A stretch of 64,000 nt of DNA, taken from Undaria pinnatifida. Taxonomy: Eukaryota > Sar > Phaeophyceae > Laminariales > Alariaceae. Where the stretch lies: contig JABAKD010000023.1 of the NCBI GenBank assembly GCA_012845835.1, positions 18,958,691 to 19,022,690 of the forward strand. Reading direction: 5' to 3'. Below are positions 1 through 8,649 of the stretch, piece after piece (the first letter of the stretch is position 1; each line of letters begins with the position of its first letter). A model generated the notes under the pieces. It was given only the letters and a program-made list of their open reading frames with translations, was not told the origin of the DNA and ran no database searches. The position numbers and the translations under genes were made by a program.

Positions 1-285
1 CATGTCTGAAAAATGTCACAAGCGAACGACGTTACGTGCTGTAGTTATTGTGGCATGACAGGAAGACGATCTTCCACGTCGAACAGATCAACGGCCCAAT
101 CCCGCTCAAACGTCTTCAGTCATGAGCATACCACACCGCACGGTCTGAGTTAATTATGCGACTTCTGCATACCTGGTACGTTCGATAATACGTATGATAC
201 GGAAGAGGTTGTACGCGTAAAATTGGATACGAGATAGATATATACTGTGGATTTAAGTACTTTAGACGAGAATGGTGAACGTGAA

Positions 286-1740
286 GTGTGTTTTACAGCC
301 GGTACCAGCAATAAAAGTGTTTCTCGGTCGTTATGAGTGCAAATGAAATTTAAAAATTGAACCAATCACAAACAAGTCAAAAGACAGCAGATGTCATCGA
401 AAATCAAAATTTCAGCAGCCCAAAACGAACAGTCACCGCAATTTTTCCATCAGTCAGTAGATTAATTGATGATGGGCAAAAGGAAACGACGAGTATATGT
501 GATTGTTAGTATAGGAACAAGGAAGAACGACTACTTGGCAACCAGCAGCATCATCAGCAGTAGCAGTAGCAGCAGCAAATGATGGAAGATTTCGCAGACA
601 CCCCGGTGCCTCCATCTGGCATCATATATGCTCGCCGCATCGGCTGCCTGTTGCATGTCCTCCACCTCTCCGTGAACGCGGGCATGGAGAACGCTCGCAT
701 TCTGCCTGTCGTGCTTTTATCGCCCCTGCCCTCTGTCTTAATTTTGATTTCACCCTCGCTCACATCCTCGATAACGACAAACAGCCGCAATTAATTTTTT
801 TTCGATACGCTAGTCCACTCCGAATGCAGACGCGACTGCGATCCCGGCGGGGACAGACGAGTGTCTCCTGCTTGAGCGACCGGACCACCTTGTCGATCCT
901 TCGCCTGTAGCTAGTGCAGTGGGTAGGGTGTCGAATTTTGTCATGTGGCACCTTTCCTGCAATCGCCGAGAACACGGCGGGTTGTCGAGCAACGAACAGC
1001 AGCAGCAGGCATATAAAAAAAATGTATCAGCAACTGGAGCTTGCCTATACCTAGGTTTAGTCAAACTATTATTGCCGATTACACTCGGTACGTATTATTC
1101 GAAACACGACGACATTAATATTGCCACTAAGGTATATACCGCCCCTATAAAACGTGTACCAGGTACCTGTCACGGTATGCCATGGTTTACTTAGATTTTG
1201 AATGATAAGAAAAATGACCGTCCGAAGTCACTGAGCGAAGAGGACGATGCAAAAAGAGAACGAGTGCTGCTGCTGTTGCTGCTGCTGATGCTCACCTGTT
1301 TCTCCAGACCAGCCGCTCGTGCCTTGATCCGCCCTCCTGCCCTCCACCTCGACTTCCAGTGCCGCTTGAGCTTCGCGCGTGTCTGCTTCGGCGCGCTTCC
1401 TCCTCTCCGGCAATTCGGCTGCCACATAATTCCTTAATAGCTTGAATTTCTCTGATGATTGCTTGTGCTGTTCGACTTCCTCAGCGCATCGAGCAACGGC
1501 AGCAACACGGGCTCGCCTCGCGTTGTTGTTCAGTCGCTGCAAACGCTTGATACCACGCCGCGCGGGAAATCGCAGCTCGCCCCATCACCCCCATCTCGGC
1601 AAGCGTCCTTACCGTCCGACAGACGAGCTCGTCGCTAGTTTTTTGGGGGCCTCTCTCTTTGTTTTTCTGTGTTTTCGATCTCGGATTCTTCGAACCTCGG
1701 TTGTTGGCCATTTTATCTCATTACCCTACAGTGGATCTTC
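286..1740 (-). repeat. Unclassified protein-coding repeat R1, copy A
   Basis: Read on the minus strand, this segment aligns with 22,715-23,665 on the plus strand, from a shared start (GATAAAATGGCC) to a shared end (GGCTGTAAAACACAC). The conserved part encodes an Arg/Glu/Ala-rich, probably coiled-coil peptide (1,228-1,711), with matching stretches such as RARVAAVARCAE and KRAEADTxEAQAALE in both copies. The reading frame is broken here, shifting near 1,490-1,540. Copy A also contains about 400 extra bases (roughly 790-1,200) absent from copy B. I do not recognise the family. It could be a decayed transposon gene or a duplicated host gene. Confidence 0.6.
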
Positions 1741-2150
1741 TACTTCGGCTGTACCGGTCGGATCAGGGTGCGGTTTGTTTTGTGACGTAGCTAAACAAAA
1801 CAGGTAGTGTTTGTGCTGTTCACTGTTTCTATTGCCATCCACATCATAGACCTTACCTGCAAATTAACAAGAACAGTCTCCATTACCGGTATTACTTTTC
1901 CTGTTGTAATATGGTCGACAGAGGCCACGGAAACAGTAATGTAAGTAGAAAACACGACTTTAAACCGTTTCTCGAAGCTTGGAGACCGGATTCGTACCGT
2001 ATGGCGAGCATTTTCGGATCGTGACGATTTGCAATGTACTCTTAAACTGTTTTCAGCCTAAAAGGATGGTCGGTCGCCGAGAGTTTGGTCTCTTGATTCG
2101 CAAATTTGTGGTGCATACACCTTATTTGGTCGTTAAGCACCTTACGCGCA
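1741..2150. other. Intergenic; short inverted match to 22.3 kb
   Basis: No gene seen. About 2,045-2,140, read on the minus strand, resembles 22,315-22,400 on the plus strand: both contain GAGACCAAA...GACCGACCAT followed by CTCAAAAC-like sequence. This suggests a further short dispersed repeat. Confidence 0.35.
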
Positions 2151-2159
2151 CATCTTTCC

Positions 2160-3085
2160 ATGGGAGCATGCACTTTTTTTGCGCGATTCGGAGCACGTAT
2201 GCGGGAAGAGCGTCTGCCACACGGTGATGTTTGGGGAGCTTGCTGGGGATAAGGGCTACTTAGGGGGCAAGAGAAGGACTGGATGGTGCACCTGAAGGAG
2301 GGTATGTCGGTCTTTGGAGTGAAGTACGAAGGGTGGCGAAAGGATGCACAGAAGGCCGGCAGATGGTTTCGGCGGGTAGCGGAAGGAGCAGAGTCATTCA
2401 TACGGAAATGGCATGCCCCGGAGAGATGCAGAGGTGCAGAGCGACACGCAAAGGCCGCGGCAGCGCCATCCACCGTCGGCATCTCTACGCGGCCGGAGGG
2501 AGGGAGGCGGGGGGGGGAGGGGGAAAAGGGGAGGGCGTCCTGCCCAAGAGACTGAAGTCTGGGTCTGGCCATCATCGTCTTGAAGCTTGTGCACCTTCCA
2601 ATGGCCGTCACACGTTAGCGTAGCGCCGCCCTGACTTATTCGCCTTGTTGCGTTCTCCCTCCAATGTCATTCATGCACTTGATATTTCCTCTATAAGCCC
2701 AATGCCGTCTTTAGTAAGTTCCTAGGGTCTGCTAGTATGGTGGTTTTTATCCTTTCTTGTCCTTGCTTCCTTTTCTTGTATTTTCTTGTCTTTTCCTTTC
2801 CTTTCTTTCTTTTCTTTTCTCTACTTTTTTTTTCTTTTCTTTTCTTTTTTTCTTCTGTCTTTTCTGTTATCCTCTTTTTTCTAATTGACTTGAGCCTGAC
2901 GTGCGTGTTCGTATAGGTACCTCGTGGTAGTCCTTTCTGGGTGGCGCGGTGTAGTCGGTGTTTTCAGGCGCGAATAGTGCGACTTATGTACCAGTATGGA
3001 TCTGGCACATCGTCGGCTGACTCCCGATTTCACTTTTTATATTTTTCTGGCGGAGGCATGAATTTGCGTCAGCTATGATATATGC
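2160..3085 (+). mobile_element. 5'-truncated LINE copy (3' end only)
   Basis: The segment begins inside the last codons of the reverse-transcriptase ORF of the LINE found at 53.3-56.5 kb (ARM..ERLP and a GGKRRTGW-like stretch) and continues through its C-terminal extension. A G-rich stretch follows (2,500-2,545), then a long pyrimidine tract (about 2,740-2,885). The 3' part at 2,890-3,080 aligns closely with 53,318-53,505 read on the minus strand. The frame is broken, so this is a dead 3' fragment. Truncation at the 5' end is typical of target-primed reverse transcription. Confidence 0.8.
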
Positions 3086-3314
3086 ATATGTACCATTTTG
3101 ATTTTTTTGCCTAGTCCGTCCCTTTTTCTCCGCCGGCGCAGAGTTTTTTGGTGTGCTTTCTTCTGCAATGCGATCAGACTACCCGTCGGTATATTATCAG
3201 CCGTGTGCCGGGCTCATGGGACGTCCGTGGCGCGAGCTATGGCCGCGGAAAGCCGCCGAGACTGGCTCTATTTCGCGGGGTATGAGACACTTCTGTCCCC
3301 GGGCAACCACACAC

Positions 3315-4067
3315 TAGACGTATTTAAGCCTCGAGGTTAGGTCTTAAGTACTTCCAACTGGAAGAGCTAGGCCATTCGATATTTCGACCTTAAACGCATA
3401 AAAAAAACACCATATGTCTAAAACTCGAAATAGTGGTCTCTTTCAGAACGCATAAAAAGAAAAGCCGAGGAAAGATCAAACTACTTGAAAATAGACTATG
3501 ATATTTCTGCACTACTCCAGACGCAGATGGCAAGACGAGGATTTATGTCATGAGTCAGCACATGAGTGGGTGGAAACTTCGAGAAAGACCCTCCCCTGCC
3601 CATGCTGTGCGAGCTTGAACAAACGGCCAAAACAAATAACTGGTGCCTGGCAAAAACATTGAGTGCTTCGTACTCCATACTCGCTTCATATGCAGGATAC
3701 CTCGCAGGCGTCTGCCGCCTTCGGTGTGCCTCAGTGTGGCAGTCAGTACAGCAGCACAGCAGGACTGGCCCTCAACCCGATTCAATTTCCACCCTCGAAA
3801 TGTAGGCATCCGTCTGATGTTTCCTCGAGCTTTTGTCGTCTGAAATGCTGTTGTTTGCTGGAAAATACTCGGAAAATTGCTTCAAATATGCACTTGGACC
3901 AAAATGTGCCCAAGTGCATATTTTGGGAAAATCCACATCTCACCGTGGTCTGCCGTGGTCGTTAGGTCGATAAAATAGACCTATTTTGTAGACATTTAAA
4001 ACACGATAGGGCTTAATTTGGTTTAGAGCCTAAAATATAGGCATATCGTCAGGCTTAAATACGTCTA
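3315..4067. mobile_element. Candidate non-autonomous TIR element (hAT-like TSD)
   Basis: A 17-bp sequence, TAGACGTATTTAAGCCT, at 3,315-3,331 is repeated exactly in inverted orientation at 4,051-4,067. The 8 bases outside each end are CCACACAC (3,307-3,314) and CTACACAC (4,068-4,075), matching at 7 of 8 positions, as expected of an 8-bp hAT target duplication. The flanks are low-complexity CA, which weakens this. Inside are short AT-rich subterminal motifs and no transposase. Confidence 0.5.
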
Positions 4068-4204
4068 CTACACACACGGTGGAACTTTAGTCCTCGCACG
4101 TACATCGGGGTGGCATCAAAATGTATTTGCGAGAGAATTTTCCCGCACTGCTAGACGCGGGCGCGGTGTATATGTACCCGCTGCAACGACGTGAACTATG
4201 TCAT

Positions 4205-4268
4205 TACTGTGAGTTCTCCCTCACAATTGACACGGTGGTTACCATACAGCAGTAGCGAAACCTGTATA
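4205..4268 (+). repeat. Upstream half of OTU promoter repeat (copy 1)
   Basis: This segment, from ACTGTGAGTTCTCCC to CCTGTATA, recurs almost unchanged at 5,788-5,850, immediately upstream of the second OTU copy. In copy 1 it is cut from the rest of the promoter by the element at 4,269-5,196. Confidence 0.85.
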
Positions 4269-5196
4269 CAGTAGGGCTCCCGGTTTAGCGGTTCCCTGTT
4301 TAGCGGTTGGACCCGATTTAGCGGTTCAAAATTCTGCTGACACCGCGGTACCCCGCTTTAGCGGTTGTACAACCGCTAAATCGGATTGTTACCGGTTTAG
4401 CGGTTGCTTGGGGTCATTTCGGCTGGAATAGCGGTTGTGTACATACCCCGGGGAACGACGGGTCACTTTCTGCTGCAAACCTCGCCGGCACTCACACACA
4501 CTTTCACAGCAGTATACAAACGGCCTACCCACTGCGGTTCGCAGCTACCCGTTCAAGGCGAAGATGTCCTTTCTCGCAGCGCATGCCTCTAGGCCAGCAA
4601 GGCAGACGGATGTCCGCGCCATGTTTTCTAAGACGTAGTCGAGTGTACAGCAGTACTCTCCGAGGTTCCTGTAGAGTACGAAGTGTGAAGTACGAGTACA
4701 CCACACTTTTTTTGTTGTGTTTCCTTAGTGTTTCAAGTCCAAACTCCGGGGCACACGCTGCGGTTTGTAGCAAGACGAGCAGGAGCGTACAGCAGTAGAA
4801 GGGGGGTTCCAGCAGGTGTTATGTGCACGTACAGTATGTTACCCGGATGCGGGTACACACAGGTGGTGGTTCTCTTCGCGATGCTTGATACGTTTCACCT
4901 AAGTTTTAATGTCTATCCCGCACTACCGCTGCTGTATTCGTACTACTGGTCCCGCGGCAATCATGCTGTACTGCTATATTCAGCAGCCACATATGACGCT
5001 ATCTAGTTTTGATCGCAATGGCAACGCTACTTTCATTCCCAGTATATGGGCTTTTACCCGGTTTAGCGGTTGTAAACCGCTAAATTGGGACCCAGAATAG
5101 CGGTTATTAACCGCTAAACCGGTTTACCGGGCGGTCCCGGTTTAGCGGTTATTTCGCCCTTTGGCACTAGGGACCGCTAAACCGGGGCCCCTACTG
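4269..5196. mobile_element. 928-bp Tc1/mariner-pogo-like TIR element (MITE)
   Basis: The ends are about 26-bp inverted repeats, CAGTAGGG...GGTTTAGCGGT, differing by two substitutions and one indel. TA dinucleotides flank both sides (4,267-4,268 and 5,197-5,198). The related sequence at 5,846-5,852 has the uninterrupted site with a single TA, proving insertion with TA duplication. CAGT ends and TA duplication are the signature of the Tc1/mariner superfamily; CAGT-type ends are familiar in pogo/Tigger elements. GGTTTAGCGGTT and its reverse complement occur repeatedly near both ends (4,284-4,405 and 5,055-5,185), as subterminal repeats that could bind transposase. No transposase ORF is present, so it must be mobilised in trans. 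Confidence 0.88.
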
Positions 5197-5239
5197 TAAA
5201 GAGATATAAAGTAGCAACACAACCCAAGCAAAAGTAACG

Positions 5240-5680
5240 ATGTGCACACAACAGACCATATCGGCAACAAACATCGGTATAAGCACGCGGGGAAAAATAC
5301 TGGACACAGAAAACAAACAACAAATTGACACCAATGATTCCTCTAACAGCAGCGACAGCAGTACAAACCCATCAGACAGCGAAAATGATCAAGACAACAA
5401 CAGCGGCAACAATAACAATTCTGGTCAATGGTCCATTATTCCCGAGATTGGTGATGGTGCATGTTTATTAAGATGTATCTCGCGTCGTGTGCACAACAAC
5501 CCAGCTTTACATCACATCGTCCGTGCACATATTATTATTGCCCACATCACAACCAATTTGTACACCGTTATCCCAGGATCAGGTTTCAACACTTTCCACG
5601 ACAGCATCTTAGCTGGAGCAAATCAAGGTCGTGTAGATAATAAAGAATCGTTTGTCGGTGTAGACAATATATTTTTCTGA
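5240..5680 (+). pseudogene. OTU-type cysteine protease, truncated copy 1
   Basis: The 146-aa frame starts at an ATG about 20 bases after an ATATAAAG box. A low-complexity Asn/Ser/Asp-rich N-terminus (residues 29-63) precedes the start of an OTU domain, IPEIGDGACLLRC, with catalytic Asp72 and Cys75 in the D-G-x-C motif. OTU proteins are usually deubiquitinases. Identity with copy 2 stops at about 5,626 (residue ~129); the frame then runs into unrelated sequence and ends. The C-terminal half with the catalytic His is missing, so this copy should be inactive. Relative to copy 2 it keeps two residues (Leu-Arg) after the catalytic Cys. Its promoter is split by the element at 4,269-5,196. Confidence 0.8.
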
Positions 5681-5785
5681 ACGGAACAAACAACGCCAAC
5701 GTGCCCGAAAAAGTTCCGGTTGTCTTGCAAAGTTCCGTCAGCAGCACCACCAGCAAGCAGCACGTAGTCCATAGACTCTAAGTTT

Positions 5786-6271
5786 ACTGTGAGTTCTCCC
5801 TCACAATTGACACGGTGGTTACCATACAGCAGTAGCGAAACCTGTATAAAGAGATATAAAGTAGCAACACAACTCAAGCAAAAGTAACGATGTGCACACA
5901 ACAGACCATATCGGCAACAAACATCGGTATAAGCGCGCGGGGAAAAATACTGGACACAGAAAACACACAACAAATTGACACCACCAATGATTCCTCTAAC
6001 AGCAGCGACAGCAGTACAAACCCATCAGACAGCGAAAATTATCAAGACAACAACAGCGGCAACAATAACAATTCTGGTCAATGGTCCATTATTCCCGAGA
6101 TTGGTGATGGTGCATGTTTATGTATCTCGCGTCGTGTGCACAACAACCCAGCTTTACATCACATCGTCCGTGCACATATTATTGCCCACATCACAACCAA
6201 TTTGTACACCGTTATCCCAGGATCAGGTTTCAACACTTTCCACGACAGCATCTTAGCTGGAGCAAATCAAG
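5786..6271 (+). repeat. Second copy of the OTU promoter and 5' coding repeat
   Basis: This unit repeats 4,205-4,268 joined to 5,197-5,626 with few changes: some substitutions, a 3-base gain near 5,985, a 6-base loss near 6,116 and a 3-base loss near 6,180. It lacks the TIR element, so it shows the ancestral arrangement. The two ATGs lie 650 bases apart. Confidence 0.85.
5846..5862 (+). promoter_or_regulatory. Probable TATA region of the OTU gene
   Basis: TATAAAG followed nine bases later by a second TATAAAG lies 25-45 bases before the ATG at 5,890. In copy 1 the first of the two boxes is destroyed because the TIR element inserted at its TA, leaving only the second. Promoter function is inferred from sequence and position only. 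Confidence 0.4.
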
Positions 6272-6534
6272 AACTTGTGGAAGTCGCTGGATCTCAACCT
6301 ACTACATATTCGAGTGTTGAAGAGTATCTCCACTTCATGTCACAGCCTTACGCATATGCTACAAACGTAGAATTAGTTGCTGCCACGCAGTTATACGGAG
6401 TGGACTTTCGAATAACTTATCACACCGAGCCTCAGCAATATCCCAACCCTCCCCCTCCAAAAGTCTGTGATATATTATTGAATTATCCACATTCTTTCCA
6501 CTACGCATCCCTCCGATATACACCTTCTGCATAA
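5890..6534 (+). CDS. OTU-domain cysteine protease (copy 2, full length)
   Basis: A 214-aa open frame with no break. Residues 1-65 are polar and rich in Ser, Asn, Asp and Thr, and probably disordered. The OTU domain follows: IPEIGDGAC carries catalytic Asp73 and Cys76; H..VR..I, VI and the ELVAATQLYGVDF stretch fit the domain core; the C-terminus ends in HSFHYASL with the expected catalytic His204. OTU domains cleave ubiquitin-like chains and are also carried as cargo ORFs by some transposons. Oddity: compared with copy 1, six bases are missing two residues after Cys76, removing Leu-Arg from the active-site helix, so activity is uncertain. A stop directly follows the domain. No intron is needed. 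I cannot say whether it is a host gene or transposon cargo; the local duplication favours a mobile or unstable locus. Confidence 0.75.
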   Translation: MCTQQTISATNIGISARGKILDTENTQQIDTTNDSSNSSDSSTNPSDSENYQDNNSGNNNNSGQWSIIPEIGDGACLCISRRVHNNPALHHIVRAHIIAHITTNLYTVIPGSGFNTFHDSILAGANQELVEVAGSQPTTYSSVEEYLHFMSQPYAYATNVELVAATQLYGVDFRITYHTEPQQYPNPPPPKVCDILLNYPHSFHYASLRYTPSA

Positions 6535-6564
6535 ATACTTCATCATCATCAGTTGTAGCCATTC

Positions 6565-6696
6565 GACTTGCGTCGCCCCCGGGAGGCACGTGTCCACCTC
6601 CCGAAGGGGAACCTTGTATGTGTGTACCACTTTCGTTTTTGGCCGTGTCTTTTTTTGGTTGGGTTCTTCCTCCACTCCAGAGTGGCTAGAGCCTGT
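6565..6696. repeat. Dispersed repeat that served as target of the LTR element
   Basis: The motif CCCGAAGGGGAACCTTG near 6,600 recurs, with variations, near 21,500, 23,890, 30,440 (minus) and 49,500. The last part, CTCCAGAGTGGCTAGAGCCTGT, continues without the LTR element in the paralogue at 53,209-53,330 (minus strand). The repeat resumes at 19,732. Confidence 0.65.
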
Positions 6697-6955
6697 TGTA
6701 AGGTTATAGGTGGGGACACAAAGTGTCCCCTGCAGGTCTGCCATTTGAGCAGGTTTTAGGAGAGTACTCTCTTCCTTTTCCCTCGTAGAGACGTTGCTTT
6801 ATTGGATTCCACCAGAGCCCCGGATAGCTTCTGAGGTCGAAGGCACGTGCCTCCGATCTATTTCCCAACTTTACCGACAATAAAACGCCAACCTTATCAT
6901 ACGAAACCCATCCAAATGATCTCAAATTCGGATATTTACAGGCCGTATCTTAACA
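6697..6955 (-). repeat. 3' LTR (259 bp)
   Basis: It matches 19,463-19,731 over its whole length. On the minus strand it starts TGTTAAG and ends CCTTACA, and contains AATAAA (the plus-strand TTTATT near 6,798), a plausible polyadenylation signal. It lacks a 10-bp segment present in the other LTR. Just upstream on the coding strand (6,956-6,975) is the purine-rich AGGGTGGG, a candidate polypurine tract. Confidence 0.88.
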
Positions 6956-7159
6956 CTAGCCCACCCTGATGAGTCGCATATGCAGAAATATGGCTGATCC
7001 GGGGAAACTCCGGTTCTACGAACTAGACCATGAGTCGAAGATGCGGCTCCTCAAAACCCACTTCTACACCTTTAACCGTCTGGCTATGGAGCCAGGAACA
7101 CGCGAAGAAAAGCAGTTGAAGGAAACGTAGACCCTACAAAAAGGCAAAAGCCACCCATC

Positions 7160-7260
7160 AAAAACCTACCCCGTGCCGCCGGTGTGGCGGGGGGGGGGCA
7201 GAAAAGGCTCTAGAACCTGCTGCATGTCGTCGGTGTAGCGGGGGGGGGCAGGAAAGGCTC
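7160..7260. repeat. Short tandem duplication near the 3' LTR
   Basis: A unit of about 60 bases with GGTGT(G/A)GCGGGGGGGGGGCAG followed by AAAGGCTCTA occurs twice. It lies in the non-coding part between the integrase tail and the 3' LTR. Confidence 0.5.
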
Positions 7261-7875
7261 TACGGCAAACTAACCACAGATAAGGTTCTTCGTCGAGGCA
7301 AGCCCTCGTCGATATGGAGGGGAACGCAGGCGCTAACACAAGGGAGAAGTCATGCGAAAAACTTCCCGCGGGCCATCGGCAAGGCGGGGGGTTAGACGAG
7401 GAAACGACAAATACCCGGGATGGAAGGTGGCAACACCTACAGCCCCGCTAGGGGGGAAAGTTTTTAGACGAAAAACAAAGTAGCACAAATACAGCACCCA
7501 AAAGGCAAAATATGACACACAGACCCGTACATAGCCCTGTACCACGTTACGCGCGAACAGGGTACCCTGGTCGTTCCCGGCTCTGGGCTGAGGAGGGCGT
7601 CGGCCGGACGAAATTGAACAATGACGGAAAAGCGACAGCCCTGTGCCTCAGATAGCGGCGTTTCACCCGAACCCTGGCCCGGCACTGAGCAGGGGGTTCG
7701 GCAGCACAAAAAGGAAAAAATAATGGGAAGAACCGCCCCAAAACCCGACGAAGACTCTCAGGACACTACGAACAACTCAAAGACAAAGACTCAAACCTCA
7801 TAACTCCAAGAAATGAAGAACTATCGAGGAGCGGTGGCGGCTTGCAAGTCAACTGGCCACGACTGCGCCTCGAGA

Positions 7876-8238
7876 TTAAACTACGTTACGTTGGATTCCC
7901 CGAGGAAACTCACTGGTGATGTGAACTTGCAGGCACCAAGAGCCTCGTACGGCTCCCATCGAAGTCGTGTAGTGCGCCGGCGGAAGAGGAAGTTTAATTG
8001 GTCCCGGGTCGTCCAGAAAGCGGACCAGGTATACCTTGTCCTCGGTAGTGCTCGCGCTGATTTTTCCTAGCCACCATAACCCATCGTCTCCCTTGTACCA
8101 AAAGTGGGCTCGCTTAGGAAGTACTGTGTCGTGGTAGCGACGGAGCCAATCGGCGCGGGGAACACAGGCGTAGCCCGGCGCTAGGAAACGTTCCCCGTTG
8201 TTGCGGGAGAGCTCGCGCTGTGCCGCCCCGATCCGCAT
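7876..8238 (-). pseudogene. Integrase C-terminal tail domain (post-chromodomain)
   Basis: This minus-strand frame reads through HFWYKGDDGLWWLGKI and VRFLDDPGPIKLPLP to GAVRGSWCLQ. It is a compact aromatic-rich module of about 60 residues resembling a Tudor-like or barrel-type domain. I associate such tails with Ty3/Gypsy polyproteins of stramenopiles, from memory. It follows the chromodomain in a different frame, so at least one frameshift separates them. A chromatin-reading role is inference. It is the last coding segment before the 3' LTR. Confidence 0.55.
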
Positions 8239-8286
8239 TCGGCGGTAGAGGCGGTTGGTTTGGCGGTGCTGGTCCGTGGTTCCGGC

Positions 8287-8445
8287 TCAATAACGCAAGA
8301 TGTGGGAGCGGGAGAGGTGGAGGGCCTTTCCCCGCTCCCAGGAAGGTTTGGAGAGTCCCGCCCAATGCGTCTTGTATAGCACCGCGATGGCGCCACCTCG
8401 CCCCCGTACTGACTGATGACCAGTAATGTGCTCCACCTCCAGCCG
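8287..8445 (-). pseudogene. Integrase chromodomain
   Basis: The frame contains LEVEHITGHQS, an I/V-rich strand with YKTHWAGL, then PSWER and SRSHILRYW. These correspond to the chromodomain pattern of EVE-I-x-H, the YLVKW-G strand, a TWE turn and an IL-x-Y-W-like helix. In chromoviruses this domain at the integrase C-terminus binds modified histones and targets insertion to heterochromatin. The frame is open across the domain but shifts on either side. Confidence 0.7.
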
Positions 8446-8649
8446 TTGGAGGGGAGTCAAAACGTCGTCTTGAGTGACGTGGTACGGCGGGGACTTCTTG
8501 AAATAATTCTTGGGCACGTACTGCGTCAGCCCCGCCGGTAGGTATTTGGGCATGTCCCCACTGTCGTGGCGGTTGGCGCAGGGTTTGAAGCGCTTGATAG
8601 CCACACGCCGACGAGCGTCCGAACCGGGCAGGTCGGAAGGGAGATCCAA

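Noticed and set aside
2042-2611. 189-aa minus-strand ORF
   Set aside because: It is antisense to the LINE C-terminal fragment and composed of its reverse translation plus an adjoining repeat.
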